From DASRBO01 sp035653595 (GTDB lineage Bacteria; Actinomycetota; Acidimicrobiia; Acidimicrobiales; JAJPHE01), in the NCBI GenBank assembly GCA_035653595.1, contig DASRBO010000031.1, positions 1 through 28,457 of the forward strand: a stretch of 28,457 nt of DNA, given 5' to 3'. This document shows positions 16,244-23,845 of the stretch, in pieces. The notes beneath the pieces are model-generated. The model made no database searches. It was not told the origin of the DNA and saw nothing but the letters and a program-made list of their open reading frames with translations. Every line of letters starts with the position of its first letter. Positions within the stretch are counted from its first letter, which is position 1. Both the position numbers and the translations under genes were made by a program.

Positions 16244-17886
16244 ACCGCGCATCGCAGCAGCGTCCCTCCGTGTTCCCGTTGGACGATCGACAACGAGCCG
16301 CCCAACGCCTCGCAGCGGGCCCGGATCGTCTCGATCTCAGCCCGGCGGCCGGCGCCGCCCGCGTAGCGGGCCGCCGGGGCCGAGCAGAGGGGGGCGTCGT
16401 CGGCGACCTCGAGCACGGCCCGCTCGCCGTTGCACCTCCAATCGATCTGGATGGCGGCCGCACCCGCCCGGGCGGCGGCGGCCACGGCCTCGCGGGCGAC
16501 CAGATAGAGCTGGCGCTCGTGCAGCAGGGGAAGCCGCCCACCTACCTCGGACCGCACCGCCACCGCCGGGCGCTCGCAGTAGTGGGCCGCCACCCGCTGT
16601 AGGGCCTGGGCCAGGTCCACCGAGTCGGAGACCTCGCAGCGCAGGTCCTTCACCGTGTCGCGCAGCTGGGCCACCACCGAACGGATGCTGGCCCGCAGCT
16701 GGCGCAGCTCGGCCTCCAGGGCGGGATCCTCCACCCGTCGGATTATCCCGTCGAGCTGCAGGCCCAGCGCCGCCACCGACTGGCCGGTGCGGTCGTGGAG
16801 CTCGCCGGCCAGCCTGGTCCTCTCCTCCGACAGGCCGGTCACGCACAGCCGGGCGAAGCGCCGGGCGTTGTCGATGGTCAGCGCCGCCCGGGCGGCCATG
16901 GCCTCGGCCGCCATGACGTCGCTGCGGTCCCAGGGGGCGTCCTGGGTGCTCTCCACCGCGATGAGCCCCACCAGCTCGTCGCCCACCGCCATGGGCAGGT
17001 AGAGACCGAAGCGCGAGGTGGCGGCCATCCCCTGCCCGGCCGGCGCATCGGGCCCCACCCGGTCGAGCAGGGGCCGGCGCTCGGCCACGACCGTCCTCAT
17101 CGGCGCCGGCAGCTCCGCCAGCTCGACGACCGAGGACAGGGCCACCCCCTCGGCCAGCAGCACCTCACCGCTCCAGCGACCGTCGATGTCGTGCAGACCG
17201 ACGACGACCACCGCGTCGGGCCACAGCAGGTCCTCGAGGACCCGCTCGATCTCGCGGGCGCAGCCGACCACGTCCAGGGGCATGGCGCCCTCCTCGGCGG
17301 CATGGCAGAGGTCACCCAGGAGAAGGTTGGTGTTGGTCAGCCGGTCGATGTCCGCCTCGGCCCGGCGAAGGGCGGCATCCTCCTCGGCGGCCACCCGGGC
17401 GGCGTAGCGGCCGGCGACCAGTCCCACCACCAGCTCCGCCGCCCAGATGGTGGCGGCCGGGGCCCGGGCGACGTGGTTGCCGTCGGCGCCAGGGACGAGC
17501 ACGAGGAGCGACAGGAGGCCGGCCGCAGGCAGGGAGAGCGCGAGACCGTGCTCGGCGGTGGCCATGGCCACACAGGCGACCGCATACAGGAGGAAGCCGG
17601 AGGAGAGCCCACCCGTCGAGGCGGCGGCGAAGAAGGCCATCAGGGTCTCCACCCCCACCTCCACCACCGGATGGGCGGGCTGGGGGCGGAGCCGGGTGCG
17701 GGCGGCCGCCCGCCAGATCATGGTGATTCCCAGCGGGGCGGTCCAGAGCAGGCGCCACTTGGGCACCGGCCCCAGAGCGGTCATCCCGATGGCGATCGCC
17801 AGCGCCGCCAGGCGGACGGCGACGGCCGCCGGCCTGGTTAGCGACCGGCGACCGCCGTCGCCCCCGATCCCCAGCCAGGTTCTCAA
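16240..17886 (-). CDS. membrane histidine kinase with GAF domain and degenerate ATP-binding domain
   Basis: A 548-residue protein. The N-terminal 150 or so residues hold several hydrophobic segments, followed by a short coiled linker, a GAF-like domain (VVVVGLHDI to LVGLIAVESTQ) and a HisKA_3 dimerisation domain with ERTRLAGELHDRTGQS, phospho-acceptor His364. The ATPase domain is degenerate. The N box reads REAVAAAARAG, with Ala470 where Asn is expected, and the G1 box reads VADDAPL, with no glycines. The C-terminal IRARCEALGG remains. Autokinase activity is therefore doubtful. The start is TTG 17886, overlapping the tadC stop as TTGA; no better start is seen. It sits between tadC and the response regulator, coupled to both. 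Confidence 0.88.
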   Translation of the reverse strand: MRTWLGIGGDGGRRSLTRPAAVAVRLAALAIAIGMTALGPVPKWRLLWTAPLGITMIWRAAARTRLRPQPAHPVVEVGVETLMAFFAAASTGGLSSGFLLYAVACVAMATAEHGLALSLPAAGLLSLLVLVPGADGNHVARAPAATIWAAELVVGLVAGRYAARVAAEEDAALRRAEADIDRLTNTNLLLGDLCHAAEEGAMPLDVVGCAREIERVLEDLLWPDAVVVVGLHDIDGRWSGEVLLAEGVALSSVVELAELPAPMRTVVAERRPLLDRVGPDAPAGQGMAATSRFGLYLPMAVGDELVGLIAVESTQDAPWDRSDVMAAEAMAARAALTIDNARRFARLCVTGLSEERTRLAGELHDRTGQSVAALGLQLDGIIRRVEDPALEAELRQLRASIRSVVAQLRDTVKDLRCEVSDSVDLAQALQRVAAHYCERPAVAVRSEVGGRLPLLHERQLYLVAREAVAAAARAGAAAIQIDWRCNGERAVLEVADDAPLCSAPAARYAGGAGRRAEIETIRARCEALGGSLSIVQREHGGTLLRCAV

Positions 17887-18806
17887 TGGGCGAGGGCCTT
17901 CATGATCGATCGCATCGCCGGACCCAGGACGATGATCATCATGGGAGGAAAGACGAAGCCGATCAGGGGGAACAGGATCTTCACCGGCAGCTTGGCCGCC
18001 TGCTCGCGGGCCCGCTGACGACGCTTCGCCCGCATCTCGTCGGCCTGGGCCCGCAGCACTCGGGCGATGGGCATCCCCAGGGCGTCGGCCTGCATGAGCA
18101 CAACCACGAAAACGGACAGGTCCTCGACTTCGTTACGCCTCCGGAGATTGTCTAGGGCCTCCCGCCGGCCGAGGCCGAGGCTCATCTCCCTCAGGGTGAA
18201 GGCGAGCTCGTCCGAAAGAGCCCCCCGCAGCTGGCTGCAGGTGGCTTCGATCGCCTGCTCGAAGCCGAGCCCCGCCTCGACCGAGATGGTGAGCAGGTCG
18301 AGCACGTCCGGAAGGTCCCGCTGGATGGCGGCGGTGCGCAGGCGCCCACGGCGCTGGATCCACCCCCGGGGGCCGAGCAGCCCGCACAGGGGCAGGACCA
18401 CCAGGCCCAAGATGCCGAGCCTGGCCACGGGATGGAAGGCAAGCACCAGCACCAGGGCAACCACCAGGCCGGCGCCGACGGAGAGGACCTGGATGGTGGC
18501 GAGCTCCTCCGCCCGCAGGCTGGCCGATAGGCCGGCCCGCAGGATCTGCGAGTGCAGCCGGTCCAGATTGGCGGGTGGGCACAACCTGGACAGACGGGAC
18601 AGGGCGCCCCGGGCCAGCGGGCCGCCCACCCGCCGCAAGAAGGGCTCCTCCAGCCGGAGATCCTCGACGGCGGCAGCCGGGTCGGCCTCGAGGGCCCGCA
18701 GGTAGGCCAGGTTGCCGCCGGCCCGCTGGCGCCAGGCGGCGGTGGCCACCGAAGCGGTGCCGGCGACGACCAGAGACATTCCCAGTCCGATACTGAGCGG
18801 GTTCAC
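17883..18806 (-). CDS. tadC: Tad pilus inner-membrane platform protein TadC
   Basis: A 307-residue type II secretion F-domain protein. The GspF-like domain covers about 160-290 (RDLPDVLDLLTISVEAGLGF, SLGLGRREALDNL, VVVLMQADALGMPIARVLR). Hydrophobic segments lie at the N-terminus, around 105-150 and at the C-terminus (LPVKILFPLIGFVFPPMMII). With TadB it forms the membrane platform that couples the TadA ATPase to pilin extrusion. The start is GTG 18806 with a strong GGAAAGGAAGG ribosome site. It follows tadB after 21 bp and overlaps the kinase gene by 4 bp. Confidence 0.92.
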   Translation of the reverse strand: MNPLSIGLGMSLVVAGTASVATAAWRQRAGGNLAYLRALEADPAAAVEDLRLEEPFLRRVGGPLARGALSRLSRLCPPANLDRLHSQILRAGLSASLRAEELATIQVLSVGAGLVVALVLVLAFHPVARLGILGLVVLPLCGLLGPRGWIQRRGRLRTAAIQRDLPDVLDLLTISVEAGLGFEQAIEATCSQLRGALSDELAFTLREMSLGLGRREALDNLRRRNEVEDLSVFVVVLMQADALGMPIARVLRAQADEMRAKRRQRAREQAAKLPVKILFPLIGFVFPPMMIIVLGPAMRSIMKALAH

Positions 18807-18827
18807 GCCAGCCTTCCTTTCCTACGG

Positions 18828-19814
18828 TCAGACACGGATGTTCACCATCCGGCGGATGATCACGAAGCCGGTGACGAGCATGCCGGCGGCCACCCCCAGG
18901 GCGACCAGACCGAGCCCCGAGAAGAACGGCCGGAGGTAGGCGGGGTCGACCACCTGCATGACGAGCCCGAGCACCACCGGCAGGCACACCAGCACGTAGG
19001 CGGAGATGCGGCCCTCGGCCGACAGGACCTGGACCTCGCGTCGGACCTCCTGGCGGGTCAGCATGAACCCGGCCAGGGTGTGAAGGATCTCCGACAGCTT
19101 CCCGCCGGTGATCCGCTGCACGCGGACCGCCTGCACCGCCCAGCGCAGGTCGGCGATGTCGTAGCGGTCGGCCATGTGGCCCAGGGCGTCGACCAGCTCC
19201 TGGCCGAGCATCGTCTCGGCCACCACCCGGTCCAGCTCTTCGGCCAACGGAGGGCGGCACTCCTCACGCAGCATCTGGACCGAGCGCAGGAAGGTGTGCC
19301 CGGCGGCCATGGACGAGGCCCACAGGGAGAACGCCGCAGGCAGCTGGGCCTCGAGCTGGCGGGCCCTACGGCCGGCCCGGATGGAGGGCCAGCGCCGAGC
19401 GCCCAGGGCGGCGCCGACCAGGCCCATCACCCCGATCGGCCAGCTGGCGGTCACCGCCCCGAGCAGGCCGCCGACCGCCACCGCCGCCACCGCCGAAATG
19501 AGCAGGTACTCGCCGGGCCGCACCGGCAGACCGGCCCGTTCGAGGGCGGCGTGCAGGGAGCCGCGCCTGTCGAGGCTGCCGGCCAGCTCGGCCAGTCGGT
19601 CGGTCAGGGCGCTCATCGACGGCGTCTCCGACACCGCCTCGACGGGTACGTCGTGCTCGCCCCAGCTCAGGTCGAGGATGGCCGCCAGGGAGCGCTCTCG
19701 CCGGCGCAGCCGCAACAGGAAGCCGACCGCCGTCAGCGCCGCCCCCAGGCCGACCAGCCCGGCCGCCGCCATCTGGACGGGCGCCGCCGTGGCCATGGCC
19801 ACCGGGGCGGTCAT
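18828..19814 (-). CDS. tadB: Tad pilus inner-membrane platform protein TadB
   Basis: A 328-residue GspF-type protein. There is an N-terminal membrane segment, a paired segment near 105-140 (YLLISAVAAVAVGGLLGAV), the F domain (LPAAFSLWASSMAAGHTFLR, ETMLGQELVDALGHMADR, ITGGKLSEILHTLAGFM) and two C-terminal hydrophobic helices ending IIRRMVNIRV. It is the partner of TadC. ATG 19814 overlaps the tadA stop as ATGA; the frame extends far upstream inside tadA but that part is a shadow. Confidence 0.92.
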   Translation of the reverse strand: MTAPVAMATAAPVQMAAAGLVGLGAALTAVGFLLRLRRRERSLAAILDLSWGEHDVPVEAVSETPSMSALTDRLAELAGSLDRRGSLHAALERAGLPVRPGEYLLISAVAAVAVGGLLGAVTASWPIGVMGLVGAALGARRWPSIRAGRRARQLEAQLPAAFSLWASSMAAGHTFLRSVQMLREECRPPLAEELDRVVAETMLGQELVDALGHMADRYDIADLRWAVQAVRVQRITGGKLSEILHTLAGFMLTRQEVRREVQVLSAEGRISAYVLVCLPVVLGLVMQVVDPAYLRPFFSGLGLVALGVAAGMLVTGFVIIRRMVNIRV

Positions 19815-21286
19815 CGCCGGCCTCCCCGACGGAGCTCCGGAAGCCCGGGCACAGGCACCCGACCCGGCCGGCGGGGCCCGGCATGGCCCGAGCCCTGCCC
19901 ACCGACGGCGCTGGCCAGCAGCTCGTCGTTGCGAAACAGCGACGCCGGCACCTCCACCCCCACCTTGGCCAGGCGGTCCAGCAGGCGGGGCCGCAGGCCG
20001 CTCGGCTCGAGGGAGGCGCCCGACTCCGGCCGGACGAAGAGGTCCTGCAGGAGGGGGACGTCGCCTTCGAGTCCGTGGACCTCGGTTATGGCCGCCACCG
20101 CCCGGGCACCCTGGGGGCTGCGGGCCAGGTGGACGATGAGGTCGACCCCGGAGACGATCTGATCGCGGATGGCCCGCAGAGGCAGGTCGAAGCCGGCCAT
20201 CATCACCATGGTCTCCAGCCGCGCGATGGCGTCGCGGGGGTCGTTGGCGTGCACGCTGGTCATGGATCCCTCGTGACCGGTGTGCATGGCCTGGAGCATG
20301 TCGAGCGCCTCCGCTCCCCGGCACTCGCCCACCACGATGCGGTCCGGCCGCATCCGCAGGGAGTTCCGCACCAGCTCCCGAATGCGAACCTCTCCGGCGC
20401 CCTCGGCGTTGGCCGGACGGGCCTCGAGGCTAACCACGTGAGGCTGCTGCAGCTGCAGCTCGGCGGCGTCCTCGATGGTGATTATCCGCTCGCGGTCGGG
20501 GATGAACGACGACAGCACGTTGAGGAAGGTCGTCTTGCCTGTGGCCGTGGCCCCGCTGACCAGGATGTTTATCCTGCCGCGCACGCAGGCCTCGAGGAAC
20601 TCGGCCGCCGCCATCGTGACGCTGCCGAGGTTGATGAGATCGGACATCCGCAGGGGGTCTGAGGGGAACTTGCGCACGGTCAGGACCGCTCCCCGAATGG
20701 CCAGGGGCGGCACGATGGCATTGACGCGCGAGCCGTCGGGCAGACGGGCGTCGACCATCGGGGACGACTCGTCCACCCGGCGGCCCACGGCGGACACGAT
20801 GCGGTCTATGACCCGGCGGTACTGCCCGGGGTCGGCGAAGGAGGCCTCGGCCCGTTCGATGCGCCCGCACCGCTCCACCCAGATCTCGTCGTAGTCGTTG
20901 CACATGATCTCGGTGATCGACGGGTCGCTGAGCAGGGGATCGAGAGCGCCGTAGCCGAGGACGTCCTGCAGCAGCTCCTGCACGAACCGCCGGCGCTCCA
21001 CCGGCGACACCCCGATGTCCTCGCGGGCGAGGATCCGGTCCAGGGCGGCGCGGACGTCCTTCTCCAGCTCGTTGCCGCCCAGGTGGCCGGCGGCGGACCC
21101 CATCTCCGCCAGGACCATCTCGTGGACCTTGCGCTTGGAGCTCTCCCAGCGTTCGGGACCGGGCCGGGCCGGGCTCCGGCGGGGCCGGGGGTAGCTCTTG
21201 GCCGGGGTGGCGACGGACCGGCGCGCCGCCCCCTTGTCGGACTGAGGCGTCACGTCCGCCGCCGCCAACTTCTCCGAAAGCCTCAT
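19811..21286 (-). CDS. tadA: Tad pilus assembly ATPase TadA (CpaF)
   Basis: A 491-residue secretion ATPase of the VirB11/CpaF type that drives Flp pilus assembly. The N-terminal domain (VLGYGALDPLLSDPSITEIM) is followed by VDARLPDGSRVNAIVPPLA, Walker A GATATGKT (residues 245-252), the Asp-box region ITIEDAAELQL, Walker B/Glu region IVVGECRGAEALDML and the His box TGHEGSMTSVHAND. All catalytic motifs are present. The first 50 residues are basic and proline-rich, and the C-terminal tail of about 40 residues is glycine/arginine-rich and probably disordered. Both ends overlap neighbours by 4 bp (tadZ before, tadB after). Confidence 0.95.
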   Translation of the reverse strand: MRLSEKLAAADVTPQSDKGAARRSVATPAKSYPRPRRSPARPGPERWESSKRKVHEMVLAEMGSAAGHLGGNELEKDVRAALDRILAREDIGVSPVERRRFVQELLQDVLGYGALDPLLSDPSITEIMCNDYDEIWVERCGRIERAEASFADPGQYRRVIDRIVSAVGRRVDESSPMVDARLPDGSRVNAIVPPLAIRGAVLTVRKFPSDPLRMSDLINLGSVTMAAAEFLEACVRGRINILVSGATATGKTTFLNVLSSFIPDRERIITIEDAAELQLQQPHVVSLEARPANAEGAGEVRIRELVRNSLRMRPDRIVVGECRGAEALDMLQAMHTGHEGSMTSVHANDPRDAIARLETMVMMAGFDLPLRAIRDQIVSGVDLIVHLARSPQGARAVAAITEVHGLEGDVPLLQDLFVRPESGASLEPSGLRPRLLDRLAKVGVEVPASLFRNDELLASAVGGQGSGHAGPRRPGRVPVPGLPELRRGGRR

Positions 21287-22551
21287 GCGACCGCCACCTC
21301 CACGCCAACCGAACGATCACGACGGAACAGCCTTCTCAGGCCACGCGCCCCTTCCGGGCCGGAGACGGTCGACGCCTGCGGTGAAACGGGGTCGGGGGAC
21401 CAGCGGCCCATGCTGGCGACCAGCCGGCGGCTGATCTCACACGCCGGGGCCATCGCCAGGACCGGTTGGCCGTGGTTGATGGACCGGCTCACCTCCTTGG
21501 CGTAGGGCAGGGTGAACTCGATGCGGTGGTCGAAGACCTCGTCCACCTCGGCCACCTCCATTCCCACCCCGCTCTCGACCTTGTTGAGGATCACCGACAC
21601 GTCCTCGGCCGGTATCTTCAGCTTGGCCAGGGTGGCCAGGAAGACGGTCGTGTTGCGCACGCTCGGCAGGTCGAACGTGGCCAGGCACAGCAGCCGCGAC
21701 GACTGGTCGAAGGCGGTCAGGACCGTCTCGCTCAGCTGCGCCGGGGTGTCGACTACGACGTAGTCGAACCGCCGGCGCAGCACCCGCAGGACCTTGGTCA
21801 CCTCCACCGGGGTTATCTGGTCGGCCTCGCTGGGGTCGCGGGGGGCGGTCAGAACCTGGAACCCGGTCGGGTACGGCGTCATGTACTCCTCGACGTGCTC
21901 GTAGAGCTCCTCCTCGTCCACGTCGCGGGCCAGGGCGTCGGCCACGCTGTAGCGGGGCTTGAGCCGGAGGGCGGTGGAGACCTCCCCGAACTGCAGGTCC
22001 AGGTCGATCAGGCACACCCGCTGGCCGGTGACCCTGCCCAGCTGATAGGCCAGGTTGGTGGCGTAGAAGGTCTTGCCGCACCCGCCCGTCGAGGAGGCGA
22101 CGGTGAGGACCGTGCCCAGAGGGGAGGCGGGCACCGGCTCCTCCTCGGTCGCCGCTGGGACGTGGCGCCCGTCCATCCGCAGGGCGTGCTGGTAGGCCGC
22201 CTCCACCGCCCGGCCAAGGGGGCGCAGGTCGTCGCTGGGGTGGCCCACGAGGTCCACCGCACCGGCCCGCACCAGCTCCCGGGTCGAGGCCCGCGGCCGC
22301 TCGGCGAGGGCCAGGACCACTCCGAGCTCGGGATGGCGTCGGCGCAGGGCGGCCAGCCGTTGCATGCCGGCGTGGTTGTCGAGGGCGGGTCCGGCGACCA
22401 GAACGTCGAACGGGCCCTCCTCCGCCACCACCTGCTCGAGGTCGGCGACCCGGGGGCAGCTCAGCACCTGGCAGCCGGGGCCGACCGCCCCCAGCACCGA
22501 GCGCAGCAGGGCGTCGCCCCTCGATGCAACGAGTATCCGGCAGGTGATCAC
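21283..22551 (-). CDS. tadZ: TadZ/CpaE-type MinD/ParA-like ATPase
   Basis: A 422-residue protein. Residues 1-120 resemble a response regulator receiver, but the phospho-acceptor Asp is missing (FDVLVAGPALD), as in other TadZ/CpaE pseudo-receivers. The ATPase has a Walker A of SSTGGCGKTFYATNLA, lacking the usual signature lysine (KGG), then VCLIDLDLQFGEVS and YVVVDTPAQLSE. TadZ proteins localise the Tad machine at a cell pole or site. GTG 22551 overlaps the cpaB stop as GTGA and starts the protein at the conserved strand; the longer frame to 22608 lies inside cpaB. The stop overlaps tadA. Confidence 0.92.
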   Translation of the reverse strand: MITCRILVASRGDALLRSVLGAVGPGCQVLSCPRVADLEQVVAEEGPFDVLVAGPALDNHAGMQRLAALRRRHPELGVVLALAERPRASTRELVRAGAVDLVGHPSDDLRPLGRAVEAAYQHALRMDGRHVPAATEEEPVPASPLGTVLTVASSTGGCGKTFYATNLAYQLGRVTGQRVCLIDLDLQFGEVSTALRLKPRYSVADALARDVDEEELYEHVEEYMTPYPTGFQVLTAPRDPSEADQITPVEVTKVLRVLRRRFDYVVVDTPAQLSETVLTAFDQSSRLLCLATFDLPSVRNTTVFLATLAKLKIPAEDVSVILNKVESGVGMEVAEVDEVFDHRIEFTLPYAKEVSRSINHGQPVLAMAPACEISRRLVASMGRWSPDPVSPQASTVSGPEGARGLRRLFRRDRSVGVEVAVA

Positions 22552-23174
22552 TGGACCACCCCCTCGGCGAACGACCCGGCCGACCCGGCCGGGCCGGTGC
22601 CCGTGCACGTGCCGGCGGGTGCCGGTGCGGATGCGTCGGGAACCTCGGTCAGGTACACCTGCTCGTTGACGGCGGCGAAGACGATCGAGGGCGCCTGGGC
22701 GGTGGTGGCGGCCAGAAGCACCGTCATGGCCGAGGGCAGGTTCCGACCGGTGCTGTTCTCGTGGCCCTTGTAGGTGGGCACCTGGGCGGAGACGTCGATC
22801 ACCGGCACGTCGGCCGCCACCAGGAGCGTGCAGGGGACCGGCAGGGGAATCGGGGCCCCCTGGACGGTCTGGGAGAGCTTGGTGATGCTGGCATAGACGT
22901 CGACAACGTCACCGGGCCCGAGGTAGGCGCCCACACCGGCGGCCACCGTCGCCGGGCTCACCGCCACCGCCTGGTCGCCCGGCGGTATCGAGACCTCGGA
23001 AGGCACGTGGGCGGCCGCGGCGCGGGGGGTGCCGGCGGCGGCGGCGGGGGCCGGCGCTCGGGCCGACCCGCTGGCCAGCGCCGGCTTGCCTCGCAGGCTG
23101 ACCATCACCAGCGATGCGCCTATGAGGAACACCGTTACTCCGACCAGCACCAGCACGGTGGGGCGACGCTTCAT
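22548..23174 (-). CDS. cpaB: CpaB/RcpC-type Flp pilus assembly protein
   Basis: A 208-residue protein with an N-terminal membrane anchor (VLVLVGVTVFLIGASLVMV), an Ala/Pro-rich linker and an SAF/RcpC-type domain (SEVSIPPGDQAVAVSPATV, AYLGPGDVVDVYA). In didermic bacteria RcpC/CpaB modulates the secretin; in Gram-positive Tad systems the gene is often first in the operon and its role is unclear. ATG 23174 has GGAGG at a normal distance, but that site lies in the stem of a predicted hairpin. It is the first gene of the seven-gene minus-strand operon and diverges from tadE. Confidence 0.88.
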   Translation of the reverse strand: MKRRPTVLVLVGVTVFLIGASLVMVSLRGKPALASGSARAPAPAAAAGTPRAAAAHVPSEVSIPPGDQAVAVSPATVAAGVGAYLGPGDVVDVYASITKLSQTVQGAPIPLPVPCTLLVAADVPVIDVSAQVPTYKGHENSTGRNLPSAMTVLLAATTAQAPSIVFAAVNEQVYLTEVPDASAPAPAGTCTGTGPAGSAGSFAEGVVQ

Positions 23175-23184
23175 GACCGGGACA

Positions 23185-23215
23185 CCTCCATAGGGGGCTC
23201 GTACAGCTATGGAGG
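23185..23215 (-). promoter_or_regulatory. hairpin that would hide the cpaB ribosome binding site
   Basis: CCTCCATAG (23185-23193) and CTATGGAGG (23207-23215) are perfect 9-bp inverted repeats with a 13-nt loop. On the minus strand the 3' arm contains the GGAGG of cpaB, so folding of the leader would block ribosome binding. This holds if transcription starts upstream of 23215, which is not shown. Confidence 0.5.
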
Positions 23216-23244
23216 CTGGATCGGAGCGGGCTCCCGGGGCCCTT

Positions 23245-23264
23245 GATAGTCCGATCGGCCCATC
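23245..23264. promoter_or_regulatory. putative tad operator, copy B (cpaB side)
   Basis: GATAGTCCGATCGGCCCATC has the perfect palindromic core CCGATCGG and matches copy C at 17 of 20 positions. It lies 71 bp before the cpaB ATG in the divergent gap. Confidence 0.55.
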
Positions 23265-23318
23265 GTGTCCCCGCGCTACCGGGCGGTTGGCGTCACCGAC
23301 CCGGAAGGGGCCGCCCGT

Positions 23319-23338
23319 GATGGTCCGAACGACCCATC
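23319..23338. promoter_or_regulatory. putative tad operator, copy C (tadE side)
   Basis: GATGGTCCGAACGACCCATC is an imperfect dyad (arms GATGG/CCATC, inner CG..CG) in the same gap, 74 bp from copy B and 33 bp before the tadE GTG. Same orientation as copies A and B. Confidence 0.55.
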
Positions 23339-23371
23339 AAGCGGGGCGCGGGCGACCCCGATGCCACCGAC

Positions 23372-23845
23372 GTGCGCCAAGAACATGCGGTAGACAGACC
23401 TGGACGGGAAGAGAGGGGATCGGTCCTCCTCGAGTTCGCCATCGTCGCCCCCCTTCTCGTCCTGCTCCTGTACGGGATCGTCGCCTTCGGGTTCGTCATG
23501 GCGGTCAAGCACAGCGTCACCCAGGCTGCCGCCGACGGAGCCCGGGCCGCGGTGCCGGTGGCCCAGACGGGGACGGCGCCGACCCAGGCGGCTCTGGCGC
23601 AGGCCGACAACGCCATCCACTGGCTCGGTCAGTGCAACGCCGGTGGCATCACCTGCACCACCACGGTGGCCCAGTGCCCGAACGAACCGCAGGGATGGAA
23701 CTGCCTGACCATGAACGTCAGCTACGACTACCGCGACCACCCGGTCATCCCTTCGCTCCCAGGCCTGGGACTGGTGCTGCCGTCGACCATTCCGGCCTCC
23801 ACCACGACCCTGCTGGCCGGATCCTCGCCGCAGGTGAGTCAGTGA
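23372..23845 (+). CDS. tadE: TadE-like pseudopilin
   Basis: A 157-residue protein starting with GTG, the only start in this frame before the conserved segment. The N-terminus reads ERGSVLLEFAIVAPLLVLLL: prepilin peptidase could cut after Gly16, placing Glu at position 5 of the mature protein, followed by one membrane helix. The extracellular part has four cysteines (CNAGGITC, CPNEPQGWNC), perhaps two disulfides. TadE-type minor pseudopilins are needed for Flp pilus assembly or adhesion. There is no good ribosome site before the GTG, so a leaderless message or a distant leader is possible. It overlaps tadG as GTGA (23842-23845). Confidence 0.85.
   Translation: MRQEHAVDRPGREERGSVLLEFAIVAPLLVLLLYGIVAFGFVMAVKHSVTQAAADGARAAVPVAQTGTAPTQAALAQADNAIHWLGQCNAGGITCTTTVAQCPNEPQGWNCLTMNVSYDYRDHPVIPSLPGLGLVLPSTIPASTTTLLAGSSPQVSQ

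Noticed and set aside
18552..20162. 536-codon + strand frame opposite tadC, tadB and the end of tadA
   Set aside because: Gln/Gly/Arg-rich shadow translation; the minus-strand tad genes have clear motifs and overlapping starts.
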